Source: Nitratiruptor tergarcus DSM 16512 (GTDB lineage: Bacteria > Campylobacterota > Campylobacteria > Campylobacterales > Nitratiruptoraceae). Taken from it: a stretch of DNA of 64,000 nt. The stretch's first letter is position 1, and each line of letters opens with the position of its first letter. The notes under the pieces were generated by a model. The model was not told the origin of the DNA. It did not search any database and saw only the letters and a program-made list of their open reading frames with translations. Shown here piece by piece: positions 35,879-45,116 of the stretch. The stretch lies in assembly GCF_027946175.1 (NCBI RefSeq), contig NZ_AP026671.1, positions 1,240,001 through 1,304,000 of the forward strand, given 5' to 3'. Position numbers and translations under genes: made by a program.

Positions 35879-36683
35879 CTCTCCTCCTCAAATAGATATA
35901 AAGAATTATGGCTGTACCCATCATCGCAAGGCACAGCAGTTGTCCCATTGTCATCCAGCCACAACAGATAAATCCAAGCTGCATATCGGGCTCCCTGAAA
36001 AACTCTATTAAAAATCGAAAGAGTCCATAGAAAAATCCATACAACGCTATCAGCTCTCCATCGAAGTGTTTATGTTTTCTATACCAAAAAAGAATAACAA
36101 AAAGTACAAAACCTTCAAAAAATGCTTCATAGAGCTGTGAAGGGTGCCGCAAGACATCTCCTACGTAGATACCCCAAGACACATCAGTAGCACGTCCTAT
36201 AAGCTCTTGGTTTAAAAAGTTGCCAATACGGCCAAAAATATATCCTACAGGAACAGAAACTGCAGCCAAGTCAAGAAGTTGCCAAAAGTTTTTGTGATAC
36301 TTCTTTGCATAGAAATATGTTCCTAGTAAAAACCCTATTATTGCCCCATGGTAGCTAAATCCTCTAATTCCTACAAAATGACCGTTGAGAAATGGATTGA
36401 AAATTTGCCAGGGATGGGTAAGGTAGTACGATGTATGAGGATCGTAAAAGAGAATAAAGCCAAGTCTTGCACCTAAAATCACTCCCACTTCAACCCAGAT
36501 AAAATAGATATCAAGCTCTTTTTTGGAAAAAGGGAGACGATCATGCTTTACAAGCCATTCAGCAAAGAAAAGTGCTGTGAGGAGTGCAAGCACATACATG
36601 ATCCCATACCAATGAACAGGAAAACCAAAAATATGAAATGCTACAGGATCGAAATGCTCGTAAATATGCTGCCAAAACTCCAT
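35853..36683 (-). CDS. lgt: Prolipoprotein diacylglyceryl transferase
   Basis: Lgt attaches diacylglycerol to the lipobox Cys in the inner membrane. The 276-residue protein has about seven helices and the signature [17 protein letters not shown] (about 151-167), with the catalytic region [15 protein letters not shown] (about 103-117). AAGGAAG lies before the ATG, within an inverted repeat (36690-36709). It is the first gene of an lgt-UPF0323-peptide-ATP-grasp unit. Confidence 0.96.
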   Translation of the reverse strand: MEFWQHIYEHFDPVAFHIFGFPVHWYGIMYVLALLTALFFAEWLVKHDRLPFSKKELDIYFIWVEVGVILGARLGFILFYDPHTSYYLTHPWQIFNPFLNGHFVGIRGFSYHGAIIGFLLGTYFYAKKYHKNFWQLLDLAAVSVPVGYIFGRIGNFLNQELIGRATDVSWGIYVGDVLRHPSQLYEAFFEGFVLFVILFWYRKHKHFDGELIALYGFFYGLFRFLIEFFREPDMQLGFICCGWMTMGQLLCLAMMGTAIILYIYLRRRGEVTQTSF

Positions 36684-36689
36684 CTACTT

Positions 36690-36709
36690 CCTTGAATGAA
36701 AATTCAAGG
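36690..36709 (-). promoter_or_regulatory. Inverted repeat covering the lgt transcription start and ribosome site
   Basis: CCTTGAAT GAAA ATTCAAGG is a perfect 8-bp inverted repeat with a 4-nt centre, between the lgt -10 and ATG. Its ATG-proximal arm includes the AAGG of the ribosome site. It lacks a U tract, so it is not a terminator for the upstream chemoreceptor gene. It may be an operator or a hairpin limiting lgt translation. Confidence 0.5.
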
Positions 36710-36710
36710 A

Positions 36711-36716
36711 ATTATA
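36711..36716 (-). promoter_or_regulatory. -10 element of lgt
   Basis: The minus strand reads TTTTCGCTATAATTCC, a perfect TATAAT about 30 nt before the lgt ATG. Confidence 0.6.
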
Positions 36717-36727
36717 GCGAAAAATAT

Positions 36728-38200
36728 TTAGGCAGCAGCTTGCTGTATCTCTTCCTCGCTCATCACTTTTTGCTCATAACTCTCCAACAATTTATCGAGC
36801 AGTTTGAAAAGTGTCTCTGAAGTAGTTTCAAGCTCTTGAAACTCTTTATAAATCTGATCTTGATGCTCAATAAGATACTCTTCAAAATCTGGTTTTTGCA
36901 CAAGATCTATAATACGTTTTGAGTAGTCATGAATAGTTTTATGCGGTTTTTCTATCTGTTTATAGACGTCTAAAATACCATAGAGTTTTTTACCCTCACC
37001 GTAATACCATTTACCAAAATCGCAATGATGTTCATCTGTATATGGAGTCTCAATTTGTGCACTAAAGAAGTTGCGATATACCACTTTATTTTTATAAATA
37101 ATGTGATCTAGCTTGAACTTCGTAATTGTCAGGATATTTTGTATTAAATTCGCTAGCGTGGTTGTTTTGAGGGCATTTTCGGTAAACTCATCAATGGATG
37201 TGCGAAATTTTCCAAGCACAACAGCAGACTCATTAGCAATACGCTCCATTTTTGCAGAATTATTCATACTATTTTGACTCTCTACTTGCAACTCATTAAG
37301 TACACCTCGTACCTCATCAGTAGATTGCTGGGTCTTTTCTGCTAATTTGCGTACCTCTTCAGCAACGACCGTAAAACCTTTACCCATCTCTCCTGCGCGG
37401 GCTGCTTCTATAGCAGCATTAAGTGCTAGGAGATTGGTCTGATCTGCAATATCATCAATGAGTTTAATAATATTATTAACATTTTCCGTCTTTTGATTGA
37501 GCTTTTCTATAACAGTATGGGACTCTTTTACCATATCAATGAGATTGTTAAGCTTTGTTACAATCTCATCAAGTGCATGTGAAACCTCTTTTGAATTACT
37601 TGATATCTCGTTACTATTTTCTACAATATCTTTTACCTTATCGATTGAACCCAAAAGATCTTGTTTAATAATAGATAAACCTCCAGCAACTCCTCCTCCA
37701 AGCTGCCCCACTTTGGAGTTGAGCTTCTCCTTTTCAACAAATTTCTCTTTTACCATCATATTATCTACAGAGGTATTAATTGATTGAGCAATACTTTTGA
37801 ATATTCCTTGATATTTTTTTTCATCGAGTTTCGTAAAATGCTTCTGCTCTAAGCTTTTCAATACACCATTAACATCTGTCAAGAAGCCTTCCACCTGGTG
37901 CATAAATCCCATAAGATTTTCAAACATATTTTTGAGTGTTCCTGTATCATTGATGCTCACATCATATTTGAATATCCCTCCTTTGGCTTTTTGTAAAACC
38001 AAGGATATGGTATTGAGGGATTTACGAATATTTATCACACTTAAAAATATGATAATCGCACAGATGAAATTGACAATATTGAGTACAAAAATGGCATTAA
38101 ATCCATTTTTGTAAACTTCAAAACCCAGCGAAATAGAAAACAGAACAATAGATATTATATTTGCATATTGGATCTTCTGTAATGAGGATATCTGTTTCAT
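36728..38200 (-). CDS. Methyl-accepting chemotaxis protein with C-terminal CZB domain
   Basis: This 490-residue receptor starts at ATG 38200 ([15 protein letters not shown]). Two membrane helices (about 12-30 and 36-60) are joined by only a few residues, so there is no periplasmic sensor. A HAMP-like/helical region follows, then the kinase-signalling hairpin tip [24 protein letters not shown] (split here about 258-281). The C-terminus is a CZB zinc-binding domain: [19 protein letters not shown] and HKTIHDY provide His, Cys, His and His ligands. CZB sensors respond to zinc or hypochlorous acid in other bacteria. There is no CheR-binding pentapeptide; it ends QQAAA. Its ribosome site lies in a hairpin (38204-38242). 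Confidence 0.93.
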   Translation of the reverse strand: MKQISSLQKIQYANIISIVLFSISLGFEVYKNGFNAIFVLNIVNFICAIIIFLSVINIRKSLNTISLVLQKAKGGIFKYDVSINDTGTLKNMFENLMGFMHQVEGFLTDVNGVLKSLEQKHFTKLDEKKYQGIFKSIAQSINTSVDNMMVKEKFVEKEKLNSKVGQLGGGVAGGLSIIKQDLLGSIDKVKDIVENSNEISSNSKEVSHALDEIVTKLNNLIDMVKESHTVIEKLNQKTENVNNIIKLIDDIADQTNLLALNAAIEAARAGEMGKGFTVVAEEVRKLAEKTQQSTDEVRGVLNELQVESQNSMNNSAKMERIANESAVVLGKFRTSIDEFTENALKTTTLANLIQNILTITKFKLDHIIYKNKVVYRNFFSAQIETPYTDEHHCDFGKWYYGEGKKLYGILDVYKQIEKPHKTIHDYSKRIIDLVQKPDFEEYLIEHQDQIYKEFQELETTSETLFKLLDKLLESYEQKVMSEEEIQQAAA

Positions 38201-38203
38201 TGC

Positions 38204-38242
38204 CCAACCTTTTTCGTTTTTTACCATTATCGAAAAGGTTGG
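38204..38242 (-). promoter_or_regulatory. Hairpin hiding the ribosome site of the CZB chemoreceptor
   Basis: On the minus strand CCAACCTTTTCG is followed 14 nt later by CGAAAAAGGTTGG, a 12-bp inverted repeat with one bulged A, ending 3 nt before the ATG. The second arm holds the AAAGG ribosome site. There is no U tract, so it is not a good terminator for the carbonic anhydrase. It may act as an RNA switch, a thermosensor or a DNA operator. Confidence 0.5.
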
Positions 38243-38269
38243 ACAAAAATTTAAGATAAATTATGAAAA

Positions 38270-39019
38270 CTATTTGAGGATGACTCTAGCATGAAGTGGC
38301 TGCGTAGGACGATTATTGCTTCCCATGATTTTGTGCATTTTCGCAATCTGCTCTTTTGATGCTTCAACTGCATTTTTGAGTACTATCCAGCGTACACCTT
38401 CTGTACATGGAGGGGTAGTAAAAGATCCATCATAGCGGTAGTAGTCAAGCTTTTTTGGAAAAAAATCACCAGGATTGAACATCTCTTTAAGAGGCTGCTT
38501 ATGTCCTACTTTTGGATCAAGATATGTTAAAACCTTCTCTAAAGCTCTATTTTTCTTTCCTTCTTTAAACATCAAAGCAATAACAAGATACTCACCATCT
38601 TTACTTTTGTGTACAAAATGCGCCTCCATTGGAAAATGCTTTCCATTTATTGTATTTTCGCTTGGAGTATGGAAATGGTACTGCAAAAGTACAAAAGGTA
38701 TTCCATCTACCACTACTTCATTTTTCCCTTGGGTTGTCACTTTTATAGTATGCCCATTGTTCACTACATTTTGGCTAATGCCTGCATAGATGATTTGAAG
38801 CTTTGGAAGCTTAGCTTCAATAAATCTTGTCATATCTACTGGTGATTGATTAACACCAAATTTACACATACGAAATTTGGGATCTATTTCACCCCAGTGC
38901 TTTGGTCCTTCGCTTCCACTATATCCCCAATGCTTATGTTCTGCATGATGCCCTTCACCACTTACTCCTGCAAAGAGCAGTCCCGTTAGAATTCCTGCTA
39001 TGACAAACACTTTTTTCAT
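38270..39019 (-). CDS. Periplasmic alpha-carbonic anhydrase
   Basis: This enzyme interconverts CO2 and bicarbonate in the periplasm. From ATG 39019, with AAGGAAG upstream, it has 249 residues and a signal peptide (about 1-18). HWGYSGSEGPKHWGEI and NQSPVD are family signatures. The zinc ligands are His115 and His117 (QYHFHTPSEN) and His134 (EAHFVHK). A Cys pair (Cys52 in FRMCKFG and the Cys of TTPPCTEG) would form the usual disulfide. The His-rich N-terminus (GHHAEHKH) is noteworthy. A periplasmic alpha enzyme fits CO2 supply in chemoautotrophs. It is transcribed alone or read through into the chemoreceptor. Confidence 0.95.
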   Translation of the reverse strand: MKKVFVIAGILTGLLFAGVSGEGHHAEHKHWGYSGSEGPKHWGEIDPKFRMCKFGVNQSPVDMTRFIEAKLPKLQIIYAGISQNVVNNGHTIKVTTQGKNEVVVDGIPFVLLQYHFHTPSENTINGKHFPMEAHFVHKSKDGEYLVIALMFKEGKKNRALEKVLTYLDPKVGHKQPLKEMFNPGDFFPKKLDYYRYDGSFTTPPCTEGVRWIVLKNAVEASKEQIAKMHKIMGSNNRPTQPLHARVILK

Positions 39020-39050
39020 TATCACTTCCTTTTTATTTTTTACAGCAATA

Positions 39051-39056
39051 ATTATA
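39051..39056 (-). promoter_or_regulatory. -10 element of the carbonic anhydrase gene
   Basis: The minus strand reads CTATATATAATTATTGC, with TATAAT about 32 nt before the ATG. Confidence 0.6.
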
Positions 39057-39068
39057 TATAGTTGTAAT

Positions 39069-40343
39069 TTAATCCTCTTTTAAAGCTTCGGCTATGAGCT
39101 CAATTGGATTTTTAAAAATCACATCACTTCTAGCTTGTACTAATGCATTACTTAGTTGTACGCGACAGGCACTACACTCTGCAGCTACAACATCTGCTCC
39201 ACTTTGCTCTATCATAGCAGCTTTTGGCTTTCCTGCAGCCTCGGCTAAATGATACTTCTCAGACTGTATGGTCACACCTCCAAAGCCGCAGCAGCGGTTA
39301 GGATCTTCCATCTCTTTGATAGTAAAGTTTTGTGCCAAAAGTGCTCTTGGTTCCCTCCAGATACCTTGCACTTTGCGCGCATGGCATGGATCGTGATACG
39401 TCACACTTGTTGGCAGCTTCTTCCCACGCTCTTGTAAAATTTGCAAAAGTGGCGTTTGCTCATAGAGCCATTGAGTAGCAAGAAAGATTTTTTCATTAAG
39501 TTTTGCTGCCCTCTTAGCCCACTCCTCTTCACCTCTATTGCGAAAGTAAACCTCCCAATCGTGTTTGATCATTGCACTACAGGTAGCTTCTGGAACTATT
39601 ATTGCTTCCACTTCATCTATAAAACTCTCAAAATACTCAATATTTCTTTTTGTAAGATACCCTACTGTATCAAAATCACCAGTAAAATATGCTGGAGCAC
39701 CACAGCAAAGCTGCTTTTTGGGGATAAAGATCTCATAATCTAAAGCTTTGAGAATAGCAACAAGGCTATCTCCAATTTCAGTATAGTTATAGTTTGCTAA
39801 GCACCCAATAAATATTGCTACTTTTTTCTTCTTCCCTTCATTGAGATGCTCTGGATATTTATTAAGAAAACTTACACTCTTCATAGAGGGCAACAAGCGC
39901 CCTTTTTTAAGCATCGGAAGATTAAATTTCGCTAGTAACCCCCGCCCTTTTGGATCAGGAGCTAAAGCACAGCTTTTAAAGACAAATCCAAGTTTACTAA
40001 AAATATCCATCATCGTGCGGTGGCGCAGCAGCCAAAAAAAGGCTCTTTTATACCATGCAATTCCATATTTTTTGGCGATATCGGCGCGCACCTCTTCTAT
40101 TACCATATCTGTTGGCAAGGAGTTAGGGCATACATCGACACAGTTTGTACACAAAAAGCAGCTCTCAAAGATATCTTTTGCGGTCTTGTCAAGCTCTAGT
40201 TGCCCTTTTTCATAATCGCCCAAAAGCTCGATAAATCCCCTGGGACTTGTTACTTCATCTGGATTTACTTGGTGGATAGTACACGTAGGAATACACTTTC
40301 CACACTTGATGCAATCCTGGCTTACTTTAGTAAACTCAAACAC
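39069..40343 (-). CDS. GlcF/HdrD-like Fe-S oxidoreductase with two CCG domains
   Basis: This 424-residue protein starts at GTG 40343 (VFEFTKVSQDCIKCGKC), 1 nt after the addA stop, with AAAAAGG upstream; a longer ATG at 40370 lies inside addA. Two 4Fe-4S motifs (CIKCGKCIPTC and CFLCTNCVDVCPNSLP) are followed by two CCG domains with LCCGAPAYFTGD (about 215-226) and RCCGFGGVTIQSE (about 349-361). This is the architecture of GlcF of glycolate oxidase and of HdrD/LutA-like subunits. The flavin partner is not adjacent, so the substrate cannot be named. Confidence 0.87.
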   Translation of the reverse strand: MFEFTKVSQDCIKCGKCIPTCTIHQVNPDEVTSPRGFIELLGDYEKGQLELDKTAKDIFESCFLCTNCVDVCPNSLPTDMVIEEVRADIAKKYGIAWYKRAFFWLLRHRTMMDIFSKLGFVFKSCALAPDPKGRGLLAKFNLPMLKKGRLLPSMKSVSFLNKYPEHLNEGKKKKVAIFIGCLANYNYTEIGDSLVAILKALDYEIFIPKKQLCCGAPAYFTGDFDTVGYLTKRNIEYFESFIDEVEAIIVPEATCSAMIKHDWEVYFRNRGEEEWAKRAAKLNEKIFLATQWLYEQTPLLQILQERGKKLPTSVTYHDPCHARKVQGIWREPRALLAQNFTIKEMEDPNRCCGFGGVTIQSEKYHLAEAAGKPKAAMIEQSGADVVAAECSACRVQLSNALVQARSDVIFKNPIELIAEALKED

Positions 40344-40344
40344 T

Positions 40345-42924
40345 TTATACCTTTTTGAGAATATTTTCATCGAGATAGTAGAGAAATCCTTGCACCTTTT
40401 TACCAGTAATCGCAGCTACCGCATCTTTATAAAATGTAACCTGCTTTATATAGGTGCTCTCATCTGCTGGTTTAGTGCTTTTATAATCGATAACAATAAA
40501 GCTATCCTCATCTTCAATCAAGAGATCAATTATACCAAGCCTCTCTCCATGCACAAAGGGGATCTCTTTGTAAAAATCTCCTTTAAACAATTTTTCAATC
40601 TTCTCTCTTGCTTCTTTTACTCGCTTTTCCAAATCATCTAGCTCATGAAAAAGTGCATACCTACTCTTGACATAGTCACACCCGATCTCAAAACTTTTAT
40701 GGTAGGCCTCTCCTTTGTATATTGCCTCATAGTCGTTTGGCTTATACTCTTGCTCTTCTAAAAACTCCTGCTTGCCAAAAAACTGGAGTGGGTATGCAAA
40801 CGGCTCTACTTCTAAAGAGTCTTGCGAAGATGATGCTACCTCGATTGCACCTCTTTTAGTAGTATGCAAAAATCCAAAACGTCTGCTTTTTGGTTTTTTA
40901 AGTACAATGAGTGAATTTACTGCCCGCGTAAGCGCAACATAGGCCACATTGCGCAGCTCTGCTTTCTCTTTTTCTTGCACCTTTTCTAAAACTTTTGCAT
41001 ACTCCTCATCAAAATACTCTCTTCCTTGCTGGCGTAACCGCAGTCCCTGCAACTTCACCCCATCATACTCAAATATAACACTCTCGCTTCTTGGTCTATC
41101 TACACCTATGACATCAAGCACAATAGTGTGGGCAAAATCGAGCCCTTTTGATTTATGGATTGTCAAAACCTCCATACCGCTACTGCTATTTGGCATCTGT
41201 GTGGTTGAGCCTTCAATACCAAGCAAAAACTCTTCAATATCTTTATACATGAGAGCCTCTTGCATCAATGCTACAGTCGATGCATCCCATAACCCGTAGC
41301 GATCACAGATTTTGCGAATAAGATGTACTGGCTTATCAAGCTCCATCTGCTCAATATCACTCACTCCAGCTACTGCGCAAAAATGAAAGTGAGCAAGAGT
41401 GTTTTCATTATTAGCAAGGTACTTGATAGCTTCAATAACCGCTCTTGCAAATGGTTGGTGAATAATGAGTTTCGATGTGCTTGTAAGAGGACGTATCCCA
41501 AAGGTTTCTTCTATAAAATCTGCTACTTTTAAAATATCCTTATTTGTAGGCACCAAGATGGCAATATCTTTACTCGCAACTCCTGCATCAAAAAGCATCT
41601 GAAGTTTTTCTTTGAGTGTTTGGAGTATATCTTCACTTTCACACACCTCTACATAGCCACCATCTTTTTTCCATTTTTGATGAAGTCCGAACTCCTCATT
41701 TACATAGGCTACAATCTCTTTTTTTGAGCGATAATTGACATTAAGCTCTTCTATATCCATACTGTAGCGCTGCGCTACATAATCAAAAAGCTCTGGCATC
41801 CCACCACGAAATCCATAAATAGACTGTTTCGTATCTCCCACATAGAAAAAACTGCGAAAATCTTTAGCTCCCTCTCCCGCAGCTATCTCATCTACAAGAG
41901 GTTCAAATATTTCCCAATCCTCCACAGAAGTATCTTGAAACTCATCAATCATAATATGTGCTAAGCGGCTATCAAGACGAAAATAGAGAAAATCTTTTTG
42001 CAATGAATGCTGCAAAAGATCATAAGTGATATGCTTAATATCGGTAAAAGAGAGGATGTTCTCTTTTTTGATAAATGATAAACGCATAGCGCGAAAACGC
42101 CAATAAAAATGAAAGAGTTGCGCGAGGAATTGAGACTCTTTATAGGCAAAATAGTCTCTGAGCTCCCTTTTGAGATCTTGAAAAACTGTTTCAATCTCTT
42201 CACATTTTTTTACTCCTGGGATCTTGCAACTATTCTCTTTGAGCCACGAACGAATACCGTTAGAGGTTTTTACAAATTCATCGATACTCTCTACCTGCTT
42301 AAAAAGCCTCTTTTTTGCATCACTTCCAAACTCTTGCACATGCGCAGCTATTTTGTGGTAAAGCTGCAGTACTTTTTGTGTATTGTCCTGTAAAGGCTTA
42401 GGAGCTTGTAATGGTAACTCTTTATCTTTTTCATAAAGTAATGAAAAAAACTGCTCCAGTTTACTGCCGTGCCATAGAGTAAAAGAGATGAACTCTTTTA
42501 ATTCATTCTCATCCATCGATTCAATAAACTCTTCAAAAAGATCAATCTTTTCTGTTACTTCAAAATCGGTTGCAACTCCTCCATAGTAGGCAAATTTGCG
42601 TAAAATCTTTTGCACAAAAGCATCAATTGTCATGATCAAAAGATCTTCATGCATAAATTTTTGCAAAACTTTTTCTCTGCTTTTTAGTAGCTCCTCTTGC
42701 GCAATGCCAGCTACTTTGGAGAGATTACAAAGAAGCTCTTCATCCATGTTTTTTAAAAACTCTGCCACACGCTCTCGCATCTCGTTGGCTGCTTTATTAG
42801 TAAATGTAATTGCTAGCACATCATAGGGTGAAGATCCCTGAAAAAGCCGTGCGAGATAACGCAAAGCCAAGGCATAGGTTTTCCCTGTTCCTGCACTAGC
42901 TTTTAGTGCCAATAACTCTCTCAT
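40345..42924 (-). CDS. addA: AddA/RecB-like helicase-nuclease
   Basis: AddA is the helicase and one nuclease of AddAB, which resects double-strand breaks for RecA. The 859-residue protein is shorter than Bacillus AddA (about 1230). It has Walker A LKASAGTGKTYALALRY (about 7-23), AITFTNKAANEMRERV, IDEFQDTSVEDWEIF (about 330-344), YVGDTKQSIYGFRGG, LTIHKSKGLDFAHTIVLD and a PD-(D/E)XK nuclease with IIDLLIEDEDSFIVIDYKS (about 807-825). It overlaps addB by 4 nt, confirming the pair. Confidence 0.92.
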   Translation of the reverse strand: MRELLALKASAGTGKTYALALRYLARLFQGSSPYDVLAITFTNKAANEMRERVAEFLKNMDEELLCNLSKVAGIAQEELLKSREKVLQKFMHEDLLIMTIDAFVQKILRKFAYYGGVATDFEVTEKIDLFEEFIESMDENELKEFISFTLWHGSKLEQFFSLLYEKDKELPLQAPKPLQDNTQKVLQLYHKIAAHVQEFGSDAKKRLFKQVESIDEFVKTSNGIRSWLKENSCKIPGVKKCEEIETVFQDLKRELRDYFAYKESQFLAQLFHFYWRFRAMRLSFIKKENILSFTDIKHITYDLLQHSLQKDFLYFRLDSRLAHIMIDEFQDTSVEDWEIFEPLVDEIAAGEGAKDFRSFFYVGDTKQSIYGFRGGMPELFDYVAQRYSMDIEELNVNYRSKKEIVAYVNEEFGLHQKWKKDGGYVEVCESEDILQTLKEKLQMLFDAGVASKDIAILVPTNKDILKVADFIEETFGIRPLTSTSKLIIHQPFARAVIEAIKYLANNENTLAHFHFCAVAGVSDIEQMELDKPVHLIRKICDRYGLWDASTVALMQEALMYKDIEEFLLGIEGSTTQMPNSSSGMEVLTIHKSKGLDFAHTIVLDVIGVDRPRSESVIFEYDGVKLQGLRLRQQGREYFDEEYAKVLEKVQEKEKAELRNVAYVALTRAVNSLIVLKKPKSRRFGFLHTTKRGAIEVASSSQDSLEVEPFAYPLQFFGKQEFLEEQEYKPNDYEAIYKGEAYHKSFEIGCDYVKSRYALFHELDDLEKRVKEAREKIEKLFKGDFYKEIPFVHGERLGIIDLLIEDEDSFIVIDYKSTKPADESTYIKQVTFYKDAVAAITGKKVQGFLYYLDENILKKV

Positions 42925-45116
42925 ACTTCACCCTTGCAGCCAAATTTATATGGACAGTAGCGGCATACATCTCTCTCTTGGCTCTTTACTGTCTGCGTGC
43001 AGATTTTATCGAGTGCATTTTTGAGTTTCTCTTTGCTGTGCGTAGTATCGAAACGTTGAAGTTTCGTATTGCGCAGATCCCAAAAGTAGACTCTCTCTGT
43101 TTGCCAGATATAGGCATAAAACTCCGCTTGAAGCTTTGCAGCATCCTTGTTGTAATCATTGAGATAGTTTGAGGTTTTGTTTGTTTTATAATCAAATATA
43201 TAGACTCCATCATCCTTTTTTACAACCCGATCTGCTCTAGCAAAAAGCTCTACGCCCTCCAATACTCTACTTTTTTGCACCTCTGTCTCCACTTCACCTT
43301 GCAAGTGAATAAAATCCTCTTGGGCAAATTTCTGAAGAGGTTTATACCACTCAGTAGTGAGCCTATATCTCTCGTACTGCGAGACTCCTCGTACAAGCGC
43401 TTGCCAAATGAATGCAAAATACTCCTGCGGATTTTTTGGAGATCGTTTGATAGCCTCTTCTATTGCACTGTGAATAGATATGCCTCGATACCCCACTTGT
43501 GGAGCTTTTATAGCTTTATGATAGTGAAGATAGTAGCGCAAGGGACATTTTAAAAGAATTTCTAGCATTGTAGGAGAGAGCTTAGTTGGTGGTGCGAAAT
43601 CCTCTACTATTTCAAATACTGAGGGCTGTCTTGTTTGGCGGTAAAGCACATGTGCAAAGCGCAAAGGAGGTTCTTCCTCTTTTATAAAAGGCAGCTCCCA
43701 TAAAAATCTGCTTGCATCACTTACATCACTTTTGACAAAACTTACCGCAGCTCTCTTTGCACCCATAAGCAATCTATAGTAGTAGTGCTTTTGCAACGAC
43801 TTTTTCTCTGCAGTTGTAGGCAGTTTGGCATGTTTTCTTGTAGCTGTGTTGAGAAAAAGATCCTCTTGGGAAATTTGCGGGACAAACTCTTCATTGAAAT
43901 CAACGATGATTACTCCATCAAACTGCGTTCCTCTGCTCTCCAATACCTCCATAACAGTGACTTTTCCACCTCGTATATCATCAAAGCTCAAACTTTGCAG
44001 TCTTTGGAGCAGCAACTTTACAACAAACTCCAAAGAGATATCGATCTTTTGCATAAATCTATCAAAACGGAAGAGATCCTCTTCAATGACTCTCTTCTCT
44101 TTATCACTGGCTTTTGCAAAAAGATAGCTTTGCAGTTCGCTCCAGGAGCTTATCTTTTTAAACTCCTCAATATCTTCATCTGTAAGTTTTGCACCATACT
44201 CCTCTTCATAAAGATAGATATATCGATAGAGTGCTTCAAGCTTACGATAGAGTGGAGAGTAGATAAAGCTCTCTCCCATACTGAAATTGAGGTTTTCCAA
44301 TCTATCAAAACTCTCTAAAAACTCCTTAAAATCTGCCTGTGGTAAAATGACAACAATATTTTCTGGCTTGATACCACTGCGTACAAACTCTTCAATCTTT
44401 GCAAAAACATAGTTACACTGCTCAATGCGCTCACTAAATGCAGAGTATTCGATCTTTTCTAACTTTGGAAGCTCTTTTGAAGAGTGTATTACACTCTCTT
44501 TTGTAATAGTGTATCTTCCTGGCTTTTGAATAGCAAACATCTTTTTAGCCAAAGGGAGATTAAATGGACTTACCAAGAACTCAATACGCCAAGGAGTTGT
44601 AATTTTTGCTAAAACCTCCCTATCAAAACGGGTAAGATAGCCACTAAGATGTATCTCTATCTCTTCAAACTCATTGAAATAATCATTATTTATCCAGTAC
44701 TCATCAAGCACAATAATATCTGTTAGCCCCTGAGAGTGCAAAATATTTTTATAGTTACTGCGGATCTCTTGGAGGATCGCAAGATGCTCACTATATTCTG
44801 CATAGGTATCACTGCTTTGAAGCGAATCAAAATCGACTCTTTCTAAAAACATCTCTTTCAAAAAAGCGTAAAGCAGATCCCCTTCATGCAAAAACTTCTC
44901 AAAACTCTTCTCAATACCCAGTTTTTCTAATTCAACATCCTTACATGCCTGGTAAAAATAGTAGCTGCGTAGCTCCTCTTGAACAAATACATACTCACTC
45001 AGTATCGCTCTATCAAGGAAATCACCGATTGTCAGCAGCTTTGGCAAAAGGCGCTGCGGATGCTTAGCAGCATATTGACGTAGCTCCCTTTGAGTAGTAA
45101 AGACGAGAAGTTTCAT
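42921..45116 (-). CDS. addB: AddB-like nuclease subunit
   Basis: AddB partners AddA; its helicase fold is usually inactive and recognises recombination signals. This 731-residue protein lacks a visible Walker A motif at its N-terminus (LLVFTTQRELRQYAAK). The C-terminal nuclease has LKCPLRYYLHYHKA (about 532-545), ARADRVVKKDDGVYIFDYKT (about 643-662) and the iron-sulfur staple: Cys in KCPLRY plus CRYCPYKFGC at the very end. It overlaps addA by 4 nt and hemN by 4 nt. The 4Fe-4S cluster is inferred from the spacing. Confidence 0.88.
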   Translation of the reverse strand: MKLLVFTTQRELRQYAAKHPQRLLPKLLTIGDFLDRAILSEYVFVQEELRSYYFYQACKDVELEKLGIEKSFEKFLHEGDLLYAFLKEMFLERVDFDSLQSSDTYAEYSEHLAILQEIRSNYKNILHSQGLTDIIVLDEYWINNDYFNEFEEIEIHLSGYLTRFDREVLAKITTPWRIEFLVSPFNLPLAKKMFAIQKPGRYTITKESVIHSSKELPKLEKIEYSAFSERIEQCNYVFAKIEEFVRSGIKPENIVVILPQADFKEFLESFDRLENLNFSMGESFIYSPLYRKLEALYRYIYLYEEEYGAKLTDEDIEEFKKISSWSELQSYLFAKASDKEKRVIEEDLFRFDRFMQKIDISLEFVVKLLLQRLQSLSFDDIRGGKVTVMEVLESRGTQFDGVIIVDFNEEFVPQISQEDLFLNTATRKHAKLPTTAEKKSLQKHYYYRLLMGAKRAAVSFVKSDVSDASRFLWELPFIKEEEPPLRFAHVLYRQTRQPSVFEIVEDFAPPTKLSPTMLEILLKCPLRYYLHYHKAIKAPQVGYRGISIHSAIEEAIKRSPKNPQEYFAFIWQALVRGVSQYERYRLTTEWYKPLQKFAQEDFIHLQGEVETEVQKSRVLEGVELFARADRVVKKDDGVYIFDYKTNKTSNYLNDYNKDAAKLQAEFYAYIWQTERVYFWDLRNTKLQRFDTTHSKEKLKNALDKICTQTVKSQERDVCRYCPYKFGCKGEV

